Shown: positions 11,513-23,761 of the stretch, piece by piece
Numbering within the stretch: position 1 is the stretch's first letter
Layout of the letters: each line of letters opens with the position of its first letter
Assembly: GCA_006384855.1 (NCBI GenBank)
Contig: VCJN01002174.1
Location: forward strand, 62,001 to 126,000
From: Tetraselmis striata
Taxonomy: Eukaryota; Chlorophyta; Chlorodendrophyceae; Chlorodendrales; Chlorodendraceae
DNA length: 64,000 nucleotides
Reading direction: 5' to 3'
Position numbers and translations under genes: made by a program
Notes under the pieces: generated by a model
The model's database searches: none
Seen by the model: the letters and a program-made list of their open reading frames with translations, nothing else
Told to the model about the DNA's origin: nothing

Positions 11513-12973
11513 CGATGCCCATCCCCCAGCCGCCCACCGCCCCGTATTCTAGACGCCCCCAGCGTTTGTAAGGCTGATTGTAAGGATTATGTGAATAAAC
11601 TGACTGTCGGTGGCGCTCATGGTTGCGCCCAACGACGCCGGTGGGAGCGGGCGGGACTGCCGAAGTGAGAGCGGTACCGGTGTGGCCAAACACTGGGAGC
11701 CGACGTTTTTTTTAATGCACGACCCACCTACCTGTGACCGGCTGGAACATAACCGTCCGGTCGACAAATCAGGCCGTACGACTTGTGGCAGATAGCCCTA
11801 TAGATACAGTTCCCATATCCAGGGTCGGGAGGACCATCATGCCAAACCTAGCTCAGATACAGTTGAGAATGTCCTTAACATGGCCAATAGGCCCAAATTC
11901 TCCATAGCATTTGCGAGTCGTTTCGTGGCGTTTTGTTATTACTATTGGGCCGTCCCCGTGCCGGCGCACCATAGTAGCGGCGCTGACTCACCACCACACA
12001 CAATACTTCATCACCAATACTTGTGTATAAATTGTCTTCATTGGCCATGATGTCGTCGCCGAATATTAACGCCCATTCCGGCTTGTAATCGGTACCATTT
12101 ACCGGCACCGAATTCGCACGAGCTCGCAAAACGCCCCAAAACGACTCGCAAACGGTACTTGTCCGGTCTAACAAAACGCTTTCCCCCCGCTGTTGGATTC
12201 GCTATCCTGCATCATCTTATTCGCTCATACATTATTGTTGGTAGTGCGTAGATGGGGCTGACAACGTTGACAAGTTGACAAATTAAAGGTTATTGCTTAC
12301 AACATGTCTATTTCTTCCCACCTCTTCAGCATGTTTGGGGCTTAATATCTACTATTTGGGGGGGGGGGGGGGGGGGGGCTGTTAGAACCCTTGGAACCAA
12401 TTGAGGGGGCGTCGTGGGTGCAAACATGGAGGCATATGATGGCGTGTTTTGCTTAATAAGTACTAGCAGGGACATACATAATAATGGTTCTGGCTGGGGG
12501 CTGGGCGGACGAGGGGTGATGGCATCTAAACCAGGTTATTAAATAAGGTCCGTGCCGACATTGTGCATTTACCAACCGCCACTTTTCCCGCGCAAACGTA
12601 CCGCACTAATTTAAGAACGTGTTCATGGGGGAGTGTGCGATGCCGCTGGCCGTGCAATATCCGTGATGATAACGGGATTAAAAATCTGCAATAAGTAAGT
12701 GAATTTGCCAATACTTTTGAAGTGTAGTGTACAAAGCCGCATGCCACCGCCCCTATTGCTCTAAGCGCACTACGCCGCGAGCTTGGACGACCCACCAGCT
12801 AGCTACCTGGACTCGCCGCAGTAGTCGACGCGTTAAGAGGTCTCGGCTGGGAGAGGCGTACTTCACTTCAATCTACAAACATTGCTTAGCTCCTGGACTC
12901 AGCGTACGCAGACACAGCTCCCCAGCGCGCGGGACCCCGGACTCAACGCTCACGGAAGTACCTTGTCGACACC
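11513..12973. other. Intergenic stretch with a G tract
   Basis: No supported gene apart from the two TGTAA signals near 11570 and a G tract at about 12357-12379. The last few hundred bases should hold the promoter and 5' leader of the ankyrin gene at 12974. A 99-codon minus frame at 11875-12174 shows no family feature. Confidence 0.35.
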
Positions 12974-13959
12974 ATGGCTATCGACACGTGCAAGATGCAC
13001 AACATGCCAGGCTGCCCCGAGTGCGCGGCGAAAAAGGACTTCGAGGACGCCGTCAAGGCGGGCGACGACGCCAAGGCGGCGGAGCTGCTCAAGGCGGGTG
13101 CAGACATCAGCCGGACCGCGGGCCCCACGCTGCGCGTGGCGCTCAAGAAGAAGATGGACGCACTGGTGGCGGGCGTGCTTCTAAGCCCGCACCTCAGGCC
13201 GGACGCCATCGCCAAGGAGGGCCTCACCTTTGAAAAGGTGCCACCGGCTGGCCTGCCTCCCCCCCCCGCATCCTTGAGCCTCACTGTGATCCACATTGCG
13301 CTGCATGGCACGACACCGGGTAACACTCGTGACCAGACACTCGGCATTGCTCAATGGGTAGCCTGCTCTGCTCTGCCCCCCAGCTGGCGGCCGACGGCTT
13401 CAACAAGGGCGCGGGCGCCTTCCTCCAGCGTCAGGACCAAGAGGCAGAGGGCGCTGAGGCGGGCACGGACGCGGAGGGCAACACGCACCTGCACTTGTTG
13501 GCCCGCGAGAACGGCAGCCCGGAGCTGGTGCGGGGCATGGCAGAGTCTATGGATATCAACAAGGAGAACAAGAACCAGGACACCCCTCTGCACTTGGCAG
13601 CCAAGGCGGGCCACGTCGAGGTGAGGCCGGCGTCAAACGGTAGCATTGAGGTGTTGGCAGAGGGAAATTGGTGCTGCCCCCAGCGATCTGCGTCTCGGGA
13701 CTCATGATGGCCTGCCCCGCCATGCCGCCGCTGGCAGATGTGCAAGCTGCTCGTGGAGCTGGGGGCCAACGTGTTCCACAGGAACTCGAAGAACCGGACG
13801 CCTCGGGGTCAGATTAAGATCTCGCCGGAGGTGAAGGACTATCTGGGCCAGGCGGAGGAGGTCGCGGAGGAGAAAAAGCGCCAGCGCGACGCCGACCTGT
13901 GGGACGAGAAGATGCGGGCCACGCAGACGGAGAGCGCGTGCGCTGTGCGGGGACTATAG
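12974..13959 (+). CDS. Small ankyrin-repeat protein
   Basis: Predicted protein-protein interaction module of 240 aa in three exons: 12974-13237, 13384-13620 and 13738-13959. Both introns are phase 0 with GT-AG borders (AAAG|GTGCCA and GAG|GTGAGG). The start ATG is in a GACACCATGG context, close to a good initiation site. The N-terminus has a CKMHNMPGCPEC cluster that could bind metal. A diverged repeat AVKAGDDAKAAELLKAGADI lies near residue 30, followed by clearer ones: GNTHLHLLARENGSPELVRG and DTPLHLAAKAGHVE..CKLLVELGANV. The C-terminus is charged and helical (EEVAEEKKRQRDADLW). No enzymatic domain is visible and partners cannot be inferred from neighbours. Confidence 0.85.
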
Positions 13960-14133
13960 GGCTGTTGTTGGCAACCCACCCGCTGGCCCACTTGCTCCAT
14001 TCCTTTTATTACAAGACAGACTGCAGGACAGTACATACCGCGTGACCAGGGTGCACCAGTCATTAGGTGCTGCGCGCAGGGTGCTCTTTGTCGCAAGCCA
14101 GCATTGGGGTTTATGTCGTAGGGAATGATGGGG

Positions 14134-15607
14134 TCATGTCCTCGCACAGGTCACCCTTACCCACATCACGCTGCCGGTGCTCTTGGTGTCGTAAAGACTC
14201 CCGAGCGACGTGAAAAGCTTGCCCAGCGTAGAGTGGCCGTACTGCTTGGGGGTGAATGTCGAGTCTAGCCGCAGCATGTTGGTGCCAACATCGCCCAGGG
14301 ACACCCAGCCCTCCGCATCAGGCGGGCCGTCCAACAGCGCCTGGTCCAGCGTCCTGATGAGATCTTCAGGCGCCTCATACTGCGTCGCCGCGCACTCTGC
14401 CGCCTCCGGGGTCGCCTCGCCTGCCGCCGGGCCGCCCGTGTAGATGAACTTGTTGCACGACGCCCTGAACGCCAGTGGGGTCTGCTGCCTCCCAAATCCC
14501 AGCACCAGGTGCCCGTCCTCACGCAGCCTGAAGAGCAGCGACCGCCGCAAACTCAGCGCCACACAGCGCCAATGCGGGGCAGACCAGCGCCTCTCTAGGA
14601 CAAGCAGGGTGTGCACGTGACAATATAATGCAGCGCGTAGCAATGCGGGCGCGGGCCGCCGTGCCTGGATGCCAGGCGGCTGAAGTCGCTGTCGCTCGAA
14701 ACGAGGCAGAATCCGTCCAAGGCGATGCCGCCATGAAGCAGGTCCATCGCATCGATGATGAGAGCAATATCTGCAATGCACGGGAATGTCCAGAATCACG
14801 GGAGGGGAGGTCGGCCGTCCGGCCCCCATTTCTATGCCGTTTACAATAGAAAACGATAGATGCTATGGTTGAGGAGATCGAGGATACTGGAGACCCAGAC
14901 TACGAATGACAGGACTGAGCTCAAGGAAGCCGAGATGGAGGCCCAGCAGCGCCGTCATAGGATTCAACACGCCAGAGATCAATGTGCCGTGATCAGCTCG
15001 CCATAGTCATGGTAATAGTCATAGTAATTCTGGCCTCAAAGGAGTGCATTCAACCTTGTTCAGCGAGGCGGCATTATGTGCGGTTCTGTCCCCGGTAAGA
15101 GGCACCCCGCCGGCATGCAGTACGCTTTACGTGATCCACACAGACATACGCACCTGTCACTCACATGCACACGAAGTGCCATGAGCAGACGTATGATCTG
15201 CTGCCCATACATGTGACGTCGCGGCAGATATGCAGGCCAATGCCCCTTCGGCCATGCAAAGGGATGCAGGGCGCTCACCACTGGCGTTCTTGCCCTTTAT
15301 CGCCCGGAACTGCTGCACAGGCTGGATGCAGTACTTTGTCATCACCGGTATCCAGGGCCTGGCAGATGCGTGCACACGCCCCAAAAGGTGAGAACGTGTG
15401 CCGCACCCTCCGGCCGAGCGACGCATGCGAGCGTAGCCCCCTCCCACTCCTCTCCTTCCCACCTGGTGTTTGGCGAGCTCCAGTCCGCATAGATGCGCCT
15501 CACAGTAGCTGTACCGTACCGATCCACCTCCGCCATGACGTCCGGGATGCTGTCCGGCTGCGCATTATCGCCGTCTATCAGAACCGCCAGCCTTCTGCCG
15601 CCCGGCC
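14134..15607 (-). CDS. NYN-domain plus OST-HTH/LOTUS protein (limkain-b1 type), N-terminus unresolved
   Basis: Predicted PIN-like NYN nuclease domain joined to an OST-HTH/LOTUS RNA-binding domain, an arrangement linked to RNA metabolism. Exons: 15607-15463, 15358-15279, 14770-14665 and 14527-14134. NYN motifs in order: RLAVLIDGDNAQPDSI (first acidic site), RRIYADWSS, IQPVQQFRAIKGKNASD, IALIIDAMDLLHG and GFCLVSSDSDFSRLAS, giving the Asp set expected for metal binding. GHLVLGFGRQQTPLAF and CNKFIY follow. The LOTUS domain runs from about PEDLIRTLDQALL through EGWVSLGDVGTNMLRLD to YGHSTLGKLFTSLGSLY, then stops. The intron after SRLAS needs a GC donor (AG|GCACGG at 14664), because reading on meets a stop. 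The first listed exon has no in-frame ATG, so at least one 5' exon lies further upstream. Confidence 0.85.
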
Positions 15608-15649
15608 CTGCATCATTCAGCACCCAACATGTCCATTTCAAGCAAAGAG

Positions 15650-17784
15650 AGACAGACTAGCAGAGCAGCGGCAGCGGTGCCTACAATTGTGCTCACCGTT
15701 GTGCGGCAGCGGTGCCTTTTCAGGCGGATCCTGTGAGGAGCACTGGTCGTCCATTGTGCCGCCCCCTGCTGAGATGCAGAGTGGACGGGATGCGGGGACG
15801 CAGTGCCTGAGCCGGAAGTCGTGCACGCGCGTTGCGGGTTCAATGCCATGCTTGTTCCTCGTTGAACAACCCCACACATCATTGCGCACCAAAAGTCATC
15901 CCGGCGGCATGCTTTAAAGCGCCAGGTGTAAAGGTAAGTGCCGTGGCGTAAGTACCACCGGTACAAAGGGTACCGGTGTGCATGTTGCGGAATCATGAGC
16001 AATTGGGTGTGCCGATTAGGCAAAGCGAGTCGGGAGTCAGACTTCTTCAATACTTCCTCACAATAAATTGGTCGCACATTCACAACCCCTGCCCAGTCTC
16101 AGGACTTTTATTGCAGCCTGCCCGGGGCCCTGTAGCGTGGCTTGGAAGTCACCTGAGGGGATGTTTTCGAAGCACGTGCCCACCCCCTCCTGCGTTTTTG
16201 AATAAGCAGCGAGTCCAATCAGCCGCTCCTGACCAGCGCCGACGTCCCTGGAGCACAGCCCTAACGCCCACCGCCGCCACCGCTGCCATTCTTCGACTTG
16301 CAGGCGGTGGATTGACCGGCAGGCACGGTGCAATCAGGATGTCCAGTTCAATCCTTCAGACGCGCCGACACAGCATATACTGTACCCCGGCGGCGCTCGT
16401 GTCCGATGCTGCTCGTGGTGCCTATCCTTCGCCGGATCGAGCCCGCATGTACGTGTGTCTGTGGCACTGCGCTATTTCAGGGAATAGGACTGCATTTAGC
16501 TATAGTCGCAATGTTTTCTGGCTTCGGCTTGGCTTTACAGCCGACAGCTATGGCTTTCCGCGCTGTCGTGCTACTGACCACACTGTAATCCTTCTCGGCA
16601 GCCGATATCGGGGCTCAGCTTCACCGCGCTCAAGCGGCTGCGGCAACCTAGCAAGGTGTCGCAGGGTCGCTTCACGGACAGCGGGATGCGGGACACAGCG
16701 TGGAAACCCAAACTTTTGTGCCGCTCACAGCGCTACTCGTGCCAGCTCCCGCACCAGGTGAGGGCTTGACGGCGAGGTGGCAGCGGCGTTCATTCAGCGC
16801 CACCTAGCAGTAAGCGCCGCCGCGCTCAGCTGGCAGCCCAAGCGGCACGACCATTTGGGCGTGCGCGATAAACAGCAGGTACCTGTACTTACTTGTACTG
16901 TAGTCGGTACGTAGTACGTACCGTACCCGAGGATGAGTAGCACGGACAAAAAGTTGACATCACATGGTGATTTTCATAAACCCGTAATATATTCGGTTAC
17001 TTTATTTCTACATTCCGGTCTCGGTTAATAGTCGTTGATTGTCGTCCCAAGTGACGTACTAACGACCTACCGAACTCCGAATAAGCACTCAGAATAGCCG
17101 GATGGATTCTGAATGTGCGCCATACGAATATAACAGTACGGAATACAAAGCGCGCGCGTGGTTGTCACGCCGCATGCTGCAAGCATCATCGTCAGTAAAA
17201 ATAACAAAATCCATCTTTAACACGTTGTTTATGCGCAACTGATACGCATATGTGCTGGATACAATACGGAGTAATCGGCCGCTGAAATATCAATCATCGA
17301 CTGATTTATTACCATCGCTGGTGCGCGCCAGCCAGCTATCACACTTCACCCGTCGGCTGCCCTGCCGCGAAGCCTAGGAACTCCTGGCAAGCAAAGCTGC
17401 TGCTGTTGCTCGCTAAGCACCGGCGCACTCCAGCCAAAGCGTCGCCACGGTCGCCAGTTTCCGGTGCTTGGCACACTTCAGTCGTACAGATAGAGGCTGG
17501 CAGCCTAGCCCACCGAGTGTTGGAGGTCGGCCGCGCGGGCGTGGCGAGCCACCTCTGCCCCCGGGCTCCAATAAGCGGTTGAGCGCCGCAAGGTGCCACG
17601 CGGAGACTTTATCCACTGAGTGAGGGCGTAATCGCGACTAACCCACGACGGGCACATACGGCTTGACCTGATCGGCGAGCCACTGGGTCAGGTAGTCGGT
17701 GTACGTCGAACTCTCGGCGGCTTGAAGCCCGGCGTGACGCGCTGGCGGTCGAACGGCGCGCGGCGACGCAAAGACGTGCACCCG
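15650..17784. other. No supported gene (probable 5' part of the NYN gene, then intergenic)
   Basis: The missing first exon(s) of the NYN/LOTUS gene should lie at the left end of this stretch. A 261-codon plus-strand frame (15976-16761) has mixed low-complexity composition and no recognisable motif. From 16.8 to 17.3 kb the sequence is less GC-rich, with GTACGTAC-like palindromes. Confidence 0.35.
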
Positions 17785-18582
17785 ATGGCGACGGCTGCGT
17801 ATCCTTACTCCTGCGTGTTCGAGGTGGGCGGCGATGGGCGGCGCGAAATGATGACAGAGTACGCTTGCCATGAGGGTTCGGCGCGGTACAAGTTGCTGGC
17901 GCTCAAGTGCCTGGCGCGGTGCCCGTCGGAGAACGGGCGGTATACTTTCGGGGCGGAGGGCTTTACGTACAATTTCCTGGTCGACCAACACGGCGGACTG
18001 GTGTACGGCGTGGTGGCTGCGGAGAGCGAATCCAGGTGTCAATGCTTCGACTTCCTGAGGCAGGTGCAGCAGGAGCTGCGGGTGAGTGTCGTGGCGTGCG
18101 GGCCTACGCAGCACCTGTCACCTGTCCTGCGTTGCCATGTAGAACTCGACATGGAATGTGCCGGTGCCTGTGCCGAAAGGCTGTTTATGCAATCATGCAA
18201 CGCAATTCTGCGGGTGGGGCGTGAAGTATGGATCCTTAGTCCCTTGGGCCTTGGCCCACCTCGTGTCGGCATTCAGGTCCATCGGGAGCGCAAGGTTCGG
18301 CAGTCCGACTCCAGTGAAGCCACGTCGTTTCGCTTCAGCATGGGCTGCTCCAGCATGCAGGAATCTAGAGACTCCGTGCAGAACTTCAAGCCGGCGCTTT
18401 CCGAGGAGCAACGGCAGCAGGAGAAGACGGGGGGGCTTCAGAGCGTCCGGGTCTTCGCGAGCGCCCAAAACGCAATGTCGAGACAGCCGTCGCGCCGCTA
18501 CGATGATGACGACGCGATTGCGCAGACGCCAACCACCCCGCGGGACCTTTTCCGACCCGTGGCACGAACAACGCACTACTAG
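17785..18582 (+). CDS. Longin-domain protein, VAMP7-like, without a visible SNARE motif
   Basis: Likely trafficking protein of 200 aa in two exons: 17785-18081 and 18277-18582, with a phase-0 GT-AG intron (CGG|GTGAGT ... TTCAG|GTCCAT). Exon 1 matches a longin domain: YSCVFEVGG, LLALKCLARCPSENGRYTF, then the hallmark EGFTYNFLVDQHGGLVYGVVA and CFDFLRQVQQEL. R-SNAREs of the VAMP7 group would follow this with a SNARE helix carrying a central Arg and a C-terminal anchor. Here exon 2 is polar and low complexity (EEQRQQEKTGG, RRYDDDD) with no heptad pattern and no hydrophobic tail. It may be a SNARE-less longin protein, as in the phytolongin group, although that group usually has a membrane anchor. 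The 195-nt intron contains no in-frame stop, so retaining it would add 65 residues. Confidence 0.72.
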   Translation: MATAAYPYSCVFEVGGDGRREMMTEYACHEGSARYKLLALKCLARCPSENGRYTFGAEGFTYNFLVDQHGGLVYGVVAAESESRCQCFDFLRQVQQELRVSVVACGPTQHLSPVLRCHVELDMECAGACAERLFMQSCNAILRVGREVWILSPLGLGPPRVGIQVHRERKVRQSDSSEATSFRFSMGCSSMQESRDSVQNFKPALSEEQRQQEKTGGLQSVRVFASAQNAMSRQPSRRYDDDDAIAQTPTTPRDLFRPVARTTHY

Positions 18583-18757
18583 AGTCCCAGCCGCCCCCCC
18601 ATGCCAGAGCCGAAAGGTAAGGATCGTCAACAAATGCGCCTATGCCACCATTTTGGCATAAAAATGTACATACCTTCCGATCGATGCCAGCAAATGCGCA
18701 ATTGCAGTGTTGCAGTCAATATTCATACGAGTCTCAGCTTGCAGAGAATTCCGCGTG

Positions 18758-18791
<34 letters not shown>

Positions 18792-19603
18792 CATGCAGTG
18801 CTAAAGGCGCTGCACTGCAAAACAGACATGTGGCTCCATAATATAGCAGCAACCGAATACTTACAAGCTATATCACGCCACGCTTGCACCTTCCTCCCCA
18901 AAAGCATTGATTGGATGTGTCCCACAGTGCATATGTTTGCAGGCTCAGATGTGGACACTGTACATAATACATACAGGGAGACTCGACGAAGGTGCGAGGT
19001 AAGTACTCGCCTACGTGTGCGGTCCGTCTTCGAACCGCCAGAGCGCGGAGCAGAGAGATGGCATTCAAAAGCATACTCGCACCGCAGCGGGTGCTCACCG
19101 CACAGCTGTTGACAGCGGCAGGCATTCAGACCGGGTGGCGGATGTATATAGCAGGCGGCCAGGCGCGTCATCAGAACATTTCAGCTCGCCACCGGCAAGA
19201 AATCCCAACACAGGTGACAGCGCAGTCTGATGTGGGGACTCTGCACGGCACATGTAACCGAGGCACCTTTCTAAGCATGCAACATAGCCCAACGCCCATC
19301 CAGAGGCGGTCCAACGAAAACGCAGCATGTATCCCTCTCCACGCAGCATGACGCGCCGAGCTTGAGCACGCGCGGCATGAGGAGGCAGCTGGCCAGCAGA
19401 AACGAAAGTGTGTCTCTGATGTGCTTTGAATATGTACTTTCAAAGGATATTAAGGAGAGGAGGAAGAGGGGGGGGGGGGGGGGGGGGGTAGCACTCGGTA
19501 TGAGGGAGAATCGCCAGGTATGTCGGGCTCCCACATACGCAGCCGACCCGCGTCATGTCGATGCCAGCGCCGGGTGCCAGGGCTGCCTGCATCCTGCGGC
19601 TCA
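18583..19603. other. Intergenic stretch between two convergent genes
   Basis: Contains a (CA)n tract at about 18760-18792 and a G tract at about 19470-19488. The longin gene (plus) and the coiled-coil gene (minus) both end toward this interval. No gene seen. Confidence 0.4.
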
Positions 19604-22600
19604 TCACGACTTGCGCTGCTTGCGCGGCTGCAGCTGGCCGAGCGCATCCAGGACGGTGCAGAAAAGGTAGTGCTTGCCGGAGGCCGCAAACGTGATCTCA
19701 TCCTGTGGCCGCATACCAGGGAGAGCTCAGCGAGGGCAGAATGTGGTGGGGTTTCGGACTTCAAAAAGGATGATCCCCCCCCCCCGTCCCCTCCCCCAAG
19801 GAGAAGGCTTTCGAGCAAAGGGCTATGTCAAGGTGTCGGTGTCTGTGTGTATGGTTGGTTCGGGGGGGGGGGGGGGGGGGGGGGCACCTGGAGATGCTCG
19901 GGCATGATGTCGGCGGCCCTGCCAAGGTTGACAGGAACATACGCAATCTCCTCCTCGTCGCTGCCCAGGTCCGAGTCCATGGCCGAGCCGCCCGACTCCG
20001 CGGGGCCCAGCTCAAAGTGCAGCCCGGACGGCGGGTGCAGGTAGGACACAAAGCCGGGCCGGCTGCCCGCGGCGCTCTTGAAGTCAGTCAGCAGCTGCAG
20101 CGGCACCCAGTCCACCGCCTTGTTGAAGTCGGCGGCCTCGGCTGCCCCGGTCTCGCCGCCGTCCTCCACCACGGTGTCCGCCATCTCCGCATCCTGCGCG
20201 CCGAGCTCCTGTACGGGGCTCTGCACGGTCATGAACAAAGAGGCGGCAGAACGTTTGTTAGCTGGATGCGTGCCCGCGGACGCATGCTGCCAGAGCGGCC
20301 CACACACACCGACCTGCGCTTTGAAAGTGACCAAAACCAAGCCGATGTTTTTAGGGGGTGCATTCGGAATGCTGTAAGGCACATCCACCCAGAAACAGTG
20401 CCACCCAATACCTCTAACGGGCAGCGAAACATAATCGGACACGGTAACCAACCTTCGGATCACTTTGTATCAATGACTCCTCGAGAAAAAACAGCAAGAA
20501 TATATATCCGAAAACATTTCCGAATGCAACGCCGATGCAGCAAGGAGTCTGCGGCTCGGTGGTGCAGAGCAGCGGTTCGTCATTTTTGCGGCGTGCGCAT
20601 CACCCATTCAAACGGTACCGGGCATTGCGCCCGCGTGCCGCCATTTGTTCAGACCAAGGAAGGCTCATGCACTTCCATGACTTGGCGGCGACGGGGGCTG
20701 ACCTGCGGCTGCGACTCCTTCAGCACCGCCTCCGCGTCGTTGACGAGCTCGCAGAGGCCTAGAGGGCTGGGCACGCTGGCCGCCAGGGCGCCGCCCAGGT
20801 TGCGCACCGCCGGGGAGGCGGTCGCCGCTGCCGCCGCGGGCGAGTCCAGCCCGGCCGCAGCGGGGGCGGAGGGGCGCGTGAACACCACGCGCACGGGGCC
20901 GCAGGGCGTGTGCGCCCAGGGGCTCAAGGGCAGAGGAAAGGCCCTGCCCAGGTCCGCCGGCCGCCGCCGCCTCACGCTGCACGGGGTCGCGCCCATCCTG
21001 CCAGCGCCCCCCTCCTCAGTGTTGAGGCAAATCTCCAGAACAATAATCTCCTCCTCCTCCTCCTCCTCCTCCTCCTCCTCCGCGCACTCCTCCACTGCCT
21101 GCGTCTCCATGGCATCGCCCACCTGACCCACGGCCTCCCCCGCCTCCTTTTCCTGCGACAGCTGCCGCAGCTCGGCAGACGCGGGGGCCGGCTGCCCACA
21201 AGCGCTGTGCCCCATGTCGCGCGAGCCCTGCTCTCCCGGGCTGCCCTGCCCAGGGTGCGTGGCAGGCACCGCGGGCGCCGCCGCCAAACCCTCTGCCTCC
21301 TGCGTGGGCGGCACCTCCTCCACCTCCTCCATCTGCCCCTCTGCCTCCTCCATCACTGCTTCCGCCTCAGGGGCCAGCGGCGTCTGGCTGGCTGGCGGGC
21401 AGGCGGGCGCAGCCTCGGTCTGCGCCGCCGCATCCGCAGTGGAGCGCATGGCGCGCGCGAGCGCCTCACAGCGCGCCTCCTCCGCCGCGGCCGCGCGCGC
21501 CTCCGAGCGCTCCAGCGCGTGCTGCGCCACCAGCGCGCCGCGCTCCGCCTCCCGCAGGAGCACCTCCGCCTCGATGCGGCCGCGCCGCTCGCGCGCCACC
21601 TCCACCCGCAGGCCCTCCAGCTCCCGCTGCAGCTCCGGCGCCCCCGCCTCCTGCGCCAGCCTGGCCTGCTGCTCCGCTTCCGCCTTCCAGTGCGCCGCCA
21701 GCTCGGCCGCCGCCTTCACGTGCGCGTCCACCAGCTTCATATCCACCTGCTTGTGCCCATGGATATACTCAGCCAGCCAGCCAGCCAGGAATTTAGAGGT
21801 CCATCGCCGTGACACCCCGACCATCCCGACAGTGGAAGTGCCACCGAGCGCTGCCCAGACACTTCCTATTTCACCTAGCCTATGGACATCGGTCGGGGAC
21901 GGCCTCCGTTCCTATTGGCTGCCTGCAAGCCCAAGTTGAGGCTTGGACCTAGAGTTGTTTTAGGCGCGTCAGCATCCGTATAGAAAGGGGAGTGTCCCTG
22001 CAGTAGCTTGCAGAGCGACGCCGATGTGTGGCTCATATTATGGGTCCGCATCGGTGTGTGTCGGCACCAGAAGATCATTCAAGGTTCAGGGGATGTTTCA
22101 ACCGCTTGATGCAAAACGCCGTTGGCAACACGGCAACTAGCAGCTGCCAATGTGCGTGCAGTTCCTCCTACAGTGCCGTGGCGAGGGCCGCACACCTTGA
22201 GCTGCTTCTCCAGCTCCTTGAGCTTGCCGTCCTTGAGCGAGGAGTACTTCTCCTGGAGCGCCATGTAGGAGTCCTGTGGAAGCACGCACATAACCCAGAG
22301 TCAAGGAGGGTTCATTTTAATTTGGTGATTGGTTGGCGCAGAAGCACAGCAATGTGAGGGTGGAGGAGGCCCAGGGGGGTTATAGGGGGGGGAGGCACAT
22401 AGAGCCGCAGGAAGGCGACTGAGGAGGCGCCTGGCGGCGGCTGGGGCGCTGCCTCCTGCGAGGGGCTTCCGCCTGCTGGCTCCGTTCCTAGCTCCAGCAG
22501 CTCTGGCAGCTCGGGGACTTCAAACTGTGGCAGCGGCAGGGGATTGACCAGTGCCACCTTGACAACCTCGGGCTGCGCAGGCTTCGGCGGAGACGTGGCC

Positions 22601-23430
22601 GCCTTGCCGGCCTTGGCCGCTCTGATGGGTGGCGCAGGTAGTGCCCCTGTGGCCGCAGGTTTGGCTTTCTGCGGAGCGAGCCGCGGCGCCACGCGCCCCT
22701 CGTCCAGGTCCTCCACAATCAGGCCGGCATTCCGGCCCCGGGTCGCCGGCCGCGGTGCCCTCTCTGGCGCCCCTTCTCGCGCTGCCTTTCCTTTGCCCAT
22801 TGCCTCCACCAGCTCTGGCTCCGCTGCTGCCTTGCCTTTGGACCTGATAGCCCCGGCCCCGGCCCCTGCTAGCTTCTGGGTCGCTGTCTCTGCGGCATCG
22901 GCAAGCGCGTTCAGGGAACCGGTGCCTCCCTTCGGAGTGGAGGCCGGCTTGCCGCCTGGCTTGCTGCCCCCGCTTGCACTGGAGCGCGTCTTCCGGGGAC
23001 CAGCCGGCTGGTCAACGGGGACCGGGGCAGCCTTCTCGGCGGGCTCCGGCACCTGCCGCTTGGGCTCCCGCGCAGCTTCCCCGCCGCCGCCCATCGACTT
23101 GGCCTTCCGCTTGCCGCCGGCCTCCTTGACATTGCGTCCGACCGCCAGGCGTTCGGGGGCGCTCCGTGGCGGCGCCCCCGCCGCAGCCTCGGCGCCCGTC
23201 ACTGCCTGCTTGTCGCGCCGGCTGCGACGGCGCGCCGGTGGCGAGGACGCCGGCCGCTGAGGGTTGACGTTCTCCGCATCCTCCACCGCCCTACGCGCTC
23301 CGGCCTTGCTCGCCGCCGCTGCCTTGGCCTTGGCATGCCTCTCGTCCTCGTCTCGCTGCCAGCCATGGGTTCACGCAGCATCCGGTCAGCTCAGGGGTTC
23401 GGCGACAACCAGTAGACTGTCGCGCGCGCG

Positions 23431-23466
<36 letters not shown>

Positions 23467-23761
23467 GTCCGTTTTCCGTTTCTTTTTCCCGCAGTATATT
23501 TTTTCTTGGAAGACTCAACTGACGAGTGGCGAAAGGTCTCGCCGGGGGTGTATTATTGGGTCAGGCCACTCGGGCGCGAGCTATAGGCGCAGAGCTGCAC
23601 TGGGACGGGTTGTACCTGCGCGGATGTGCGAAACGCGGGCGGGCAGGCCGGCACACCTTGAGCTGCAGCCAGGCGGGCTCGTCGGCCGCACCAAGGCCTG
23701 CACTGCGGTAGTCTACCTCGCGCCGCGGCCGCAGCGGCCGCGGGGTTGCCGCCTCCACCAT
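19604..23761 (-). CDS. Long coiled-coil protein with Csm1/TITAN9-like C-terminal domain
   Basis: Predicted 871-aa chromosome-associated protein. Exons: 23761-23657, 23355-22399, 22273-22196, 21746-20703, 20220-19888 and 19702-19604; all five introns are phase 0 GT-AG. Residues 36-354 are basic, Pro/Ala/Lys-rich and disordered (ENVNPQRPASS). Exon 3 is a short coiled coil (YSSLKDGKLKELEKQLK). Exon 4 starts with a longer coiled coil (AAELAAHWKAEAEQQARLAQE onward), followed by an acidic linker with an 11-Glu run. The C-terminus has PLQLLTDF, then HFELGPAE, EEEIAYVPVNLG, IMPEHLQ|DEITF and YLFCTVLDAL. This order resembles the globular RWD-like domain of Csm1/Pcs1 monopolin subunits and plant TITAN9-type proteins. 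The gene model is well supported; the family assignment rests on pattern memory and is moderate. The first intron contains a 33-nt G tract on the plus strand. Confidence 0.75.
21922..21985 (+). repeat. Intron-seated dispersed element, partial copy
   Basis: Right half only (CTGCAAGCCCAAGTTGAGGC ... TAGGCGCGTCAGCATCCGTA), inside the third intron of the Csm1/TITAN9-like gene. Confidence 0.55.

Noticed and set aside
15976-16761. Plus-strand frame of 261 codons
   Set aside because: No recognisable motif, mixed composition, and it overlaps the likely 5' part of the NYN/LOTUS gene.
19825-21812. Plus-strand frames of 433 and 300 codons
   Set aside because: Antisense to exons 4 and 5 of the Csm1/TITAN9-like gene; composition is Arg/Leu/Pro/Ser as expected for the shadow of GC-rich coding DNA, with no domain.
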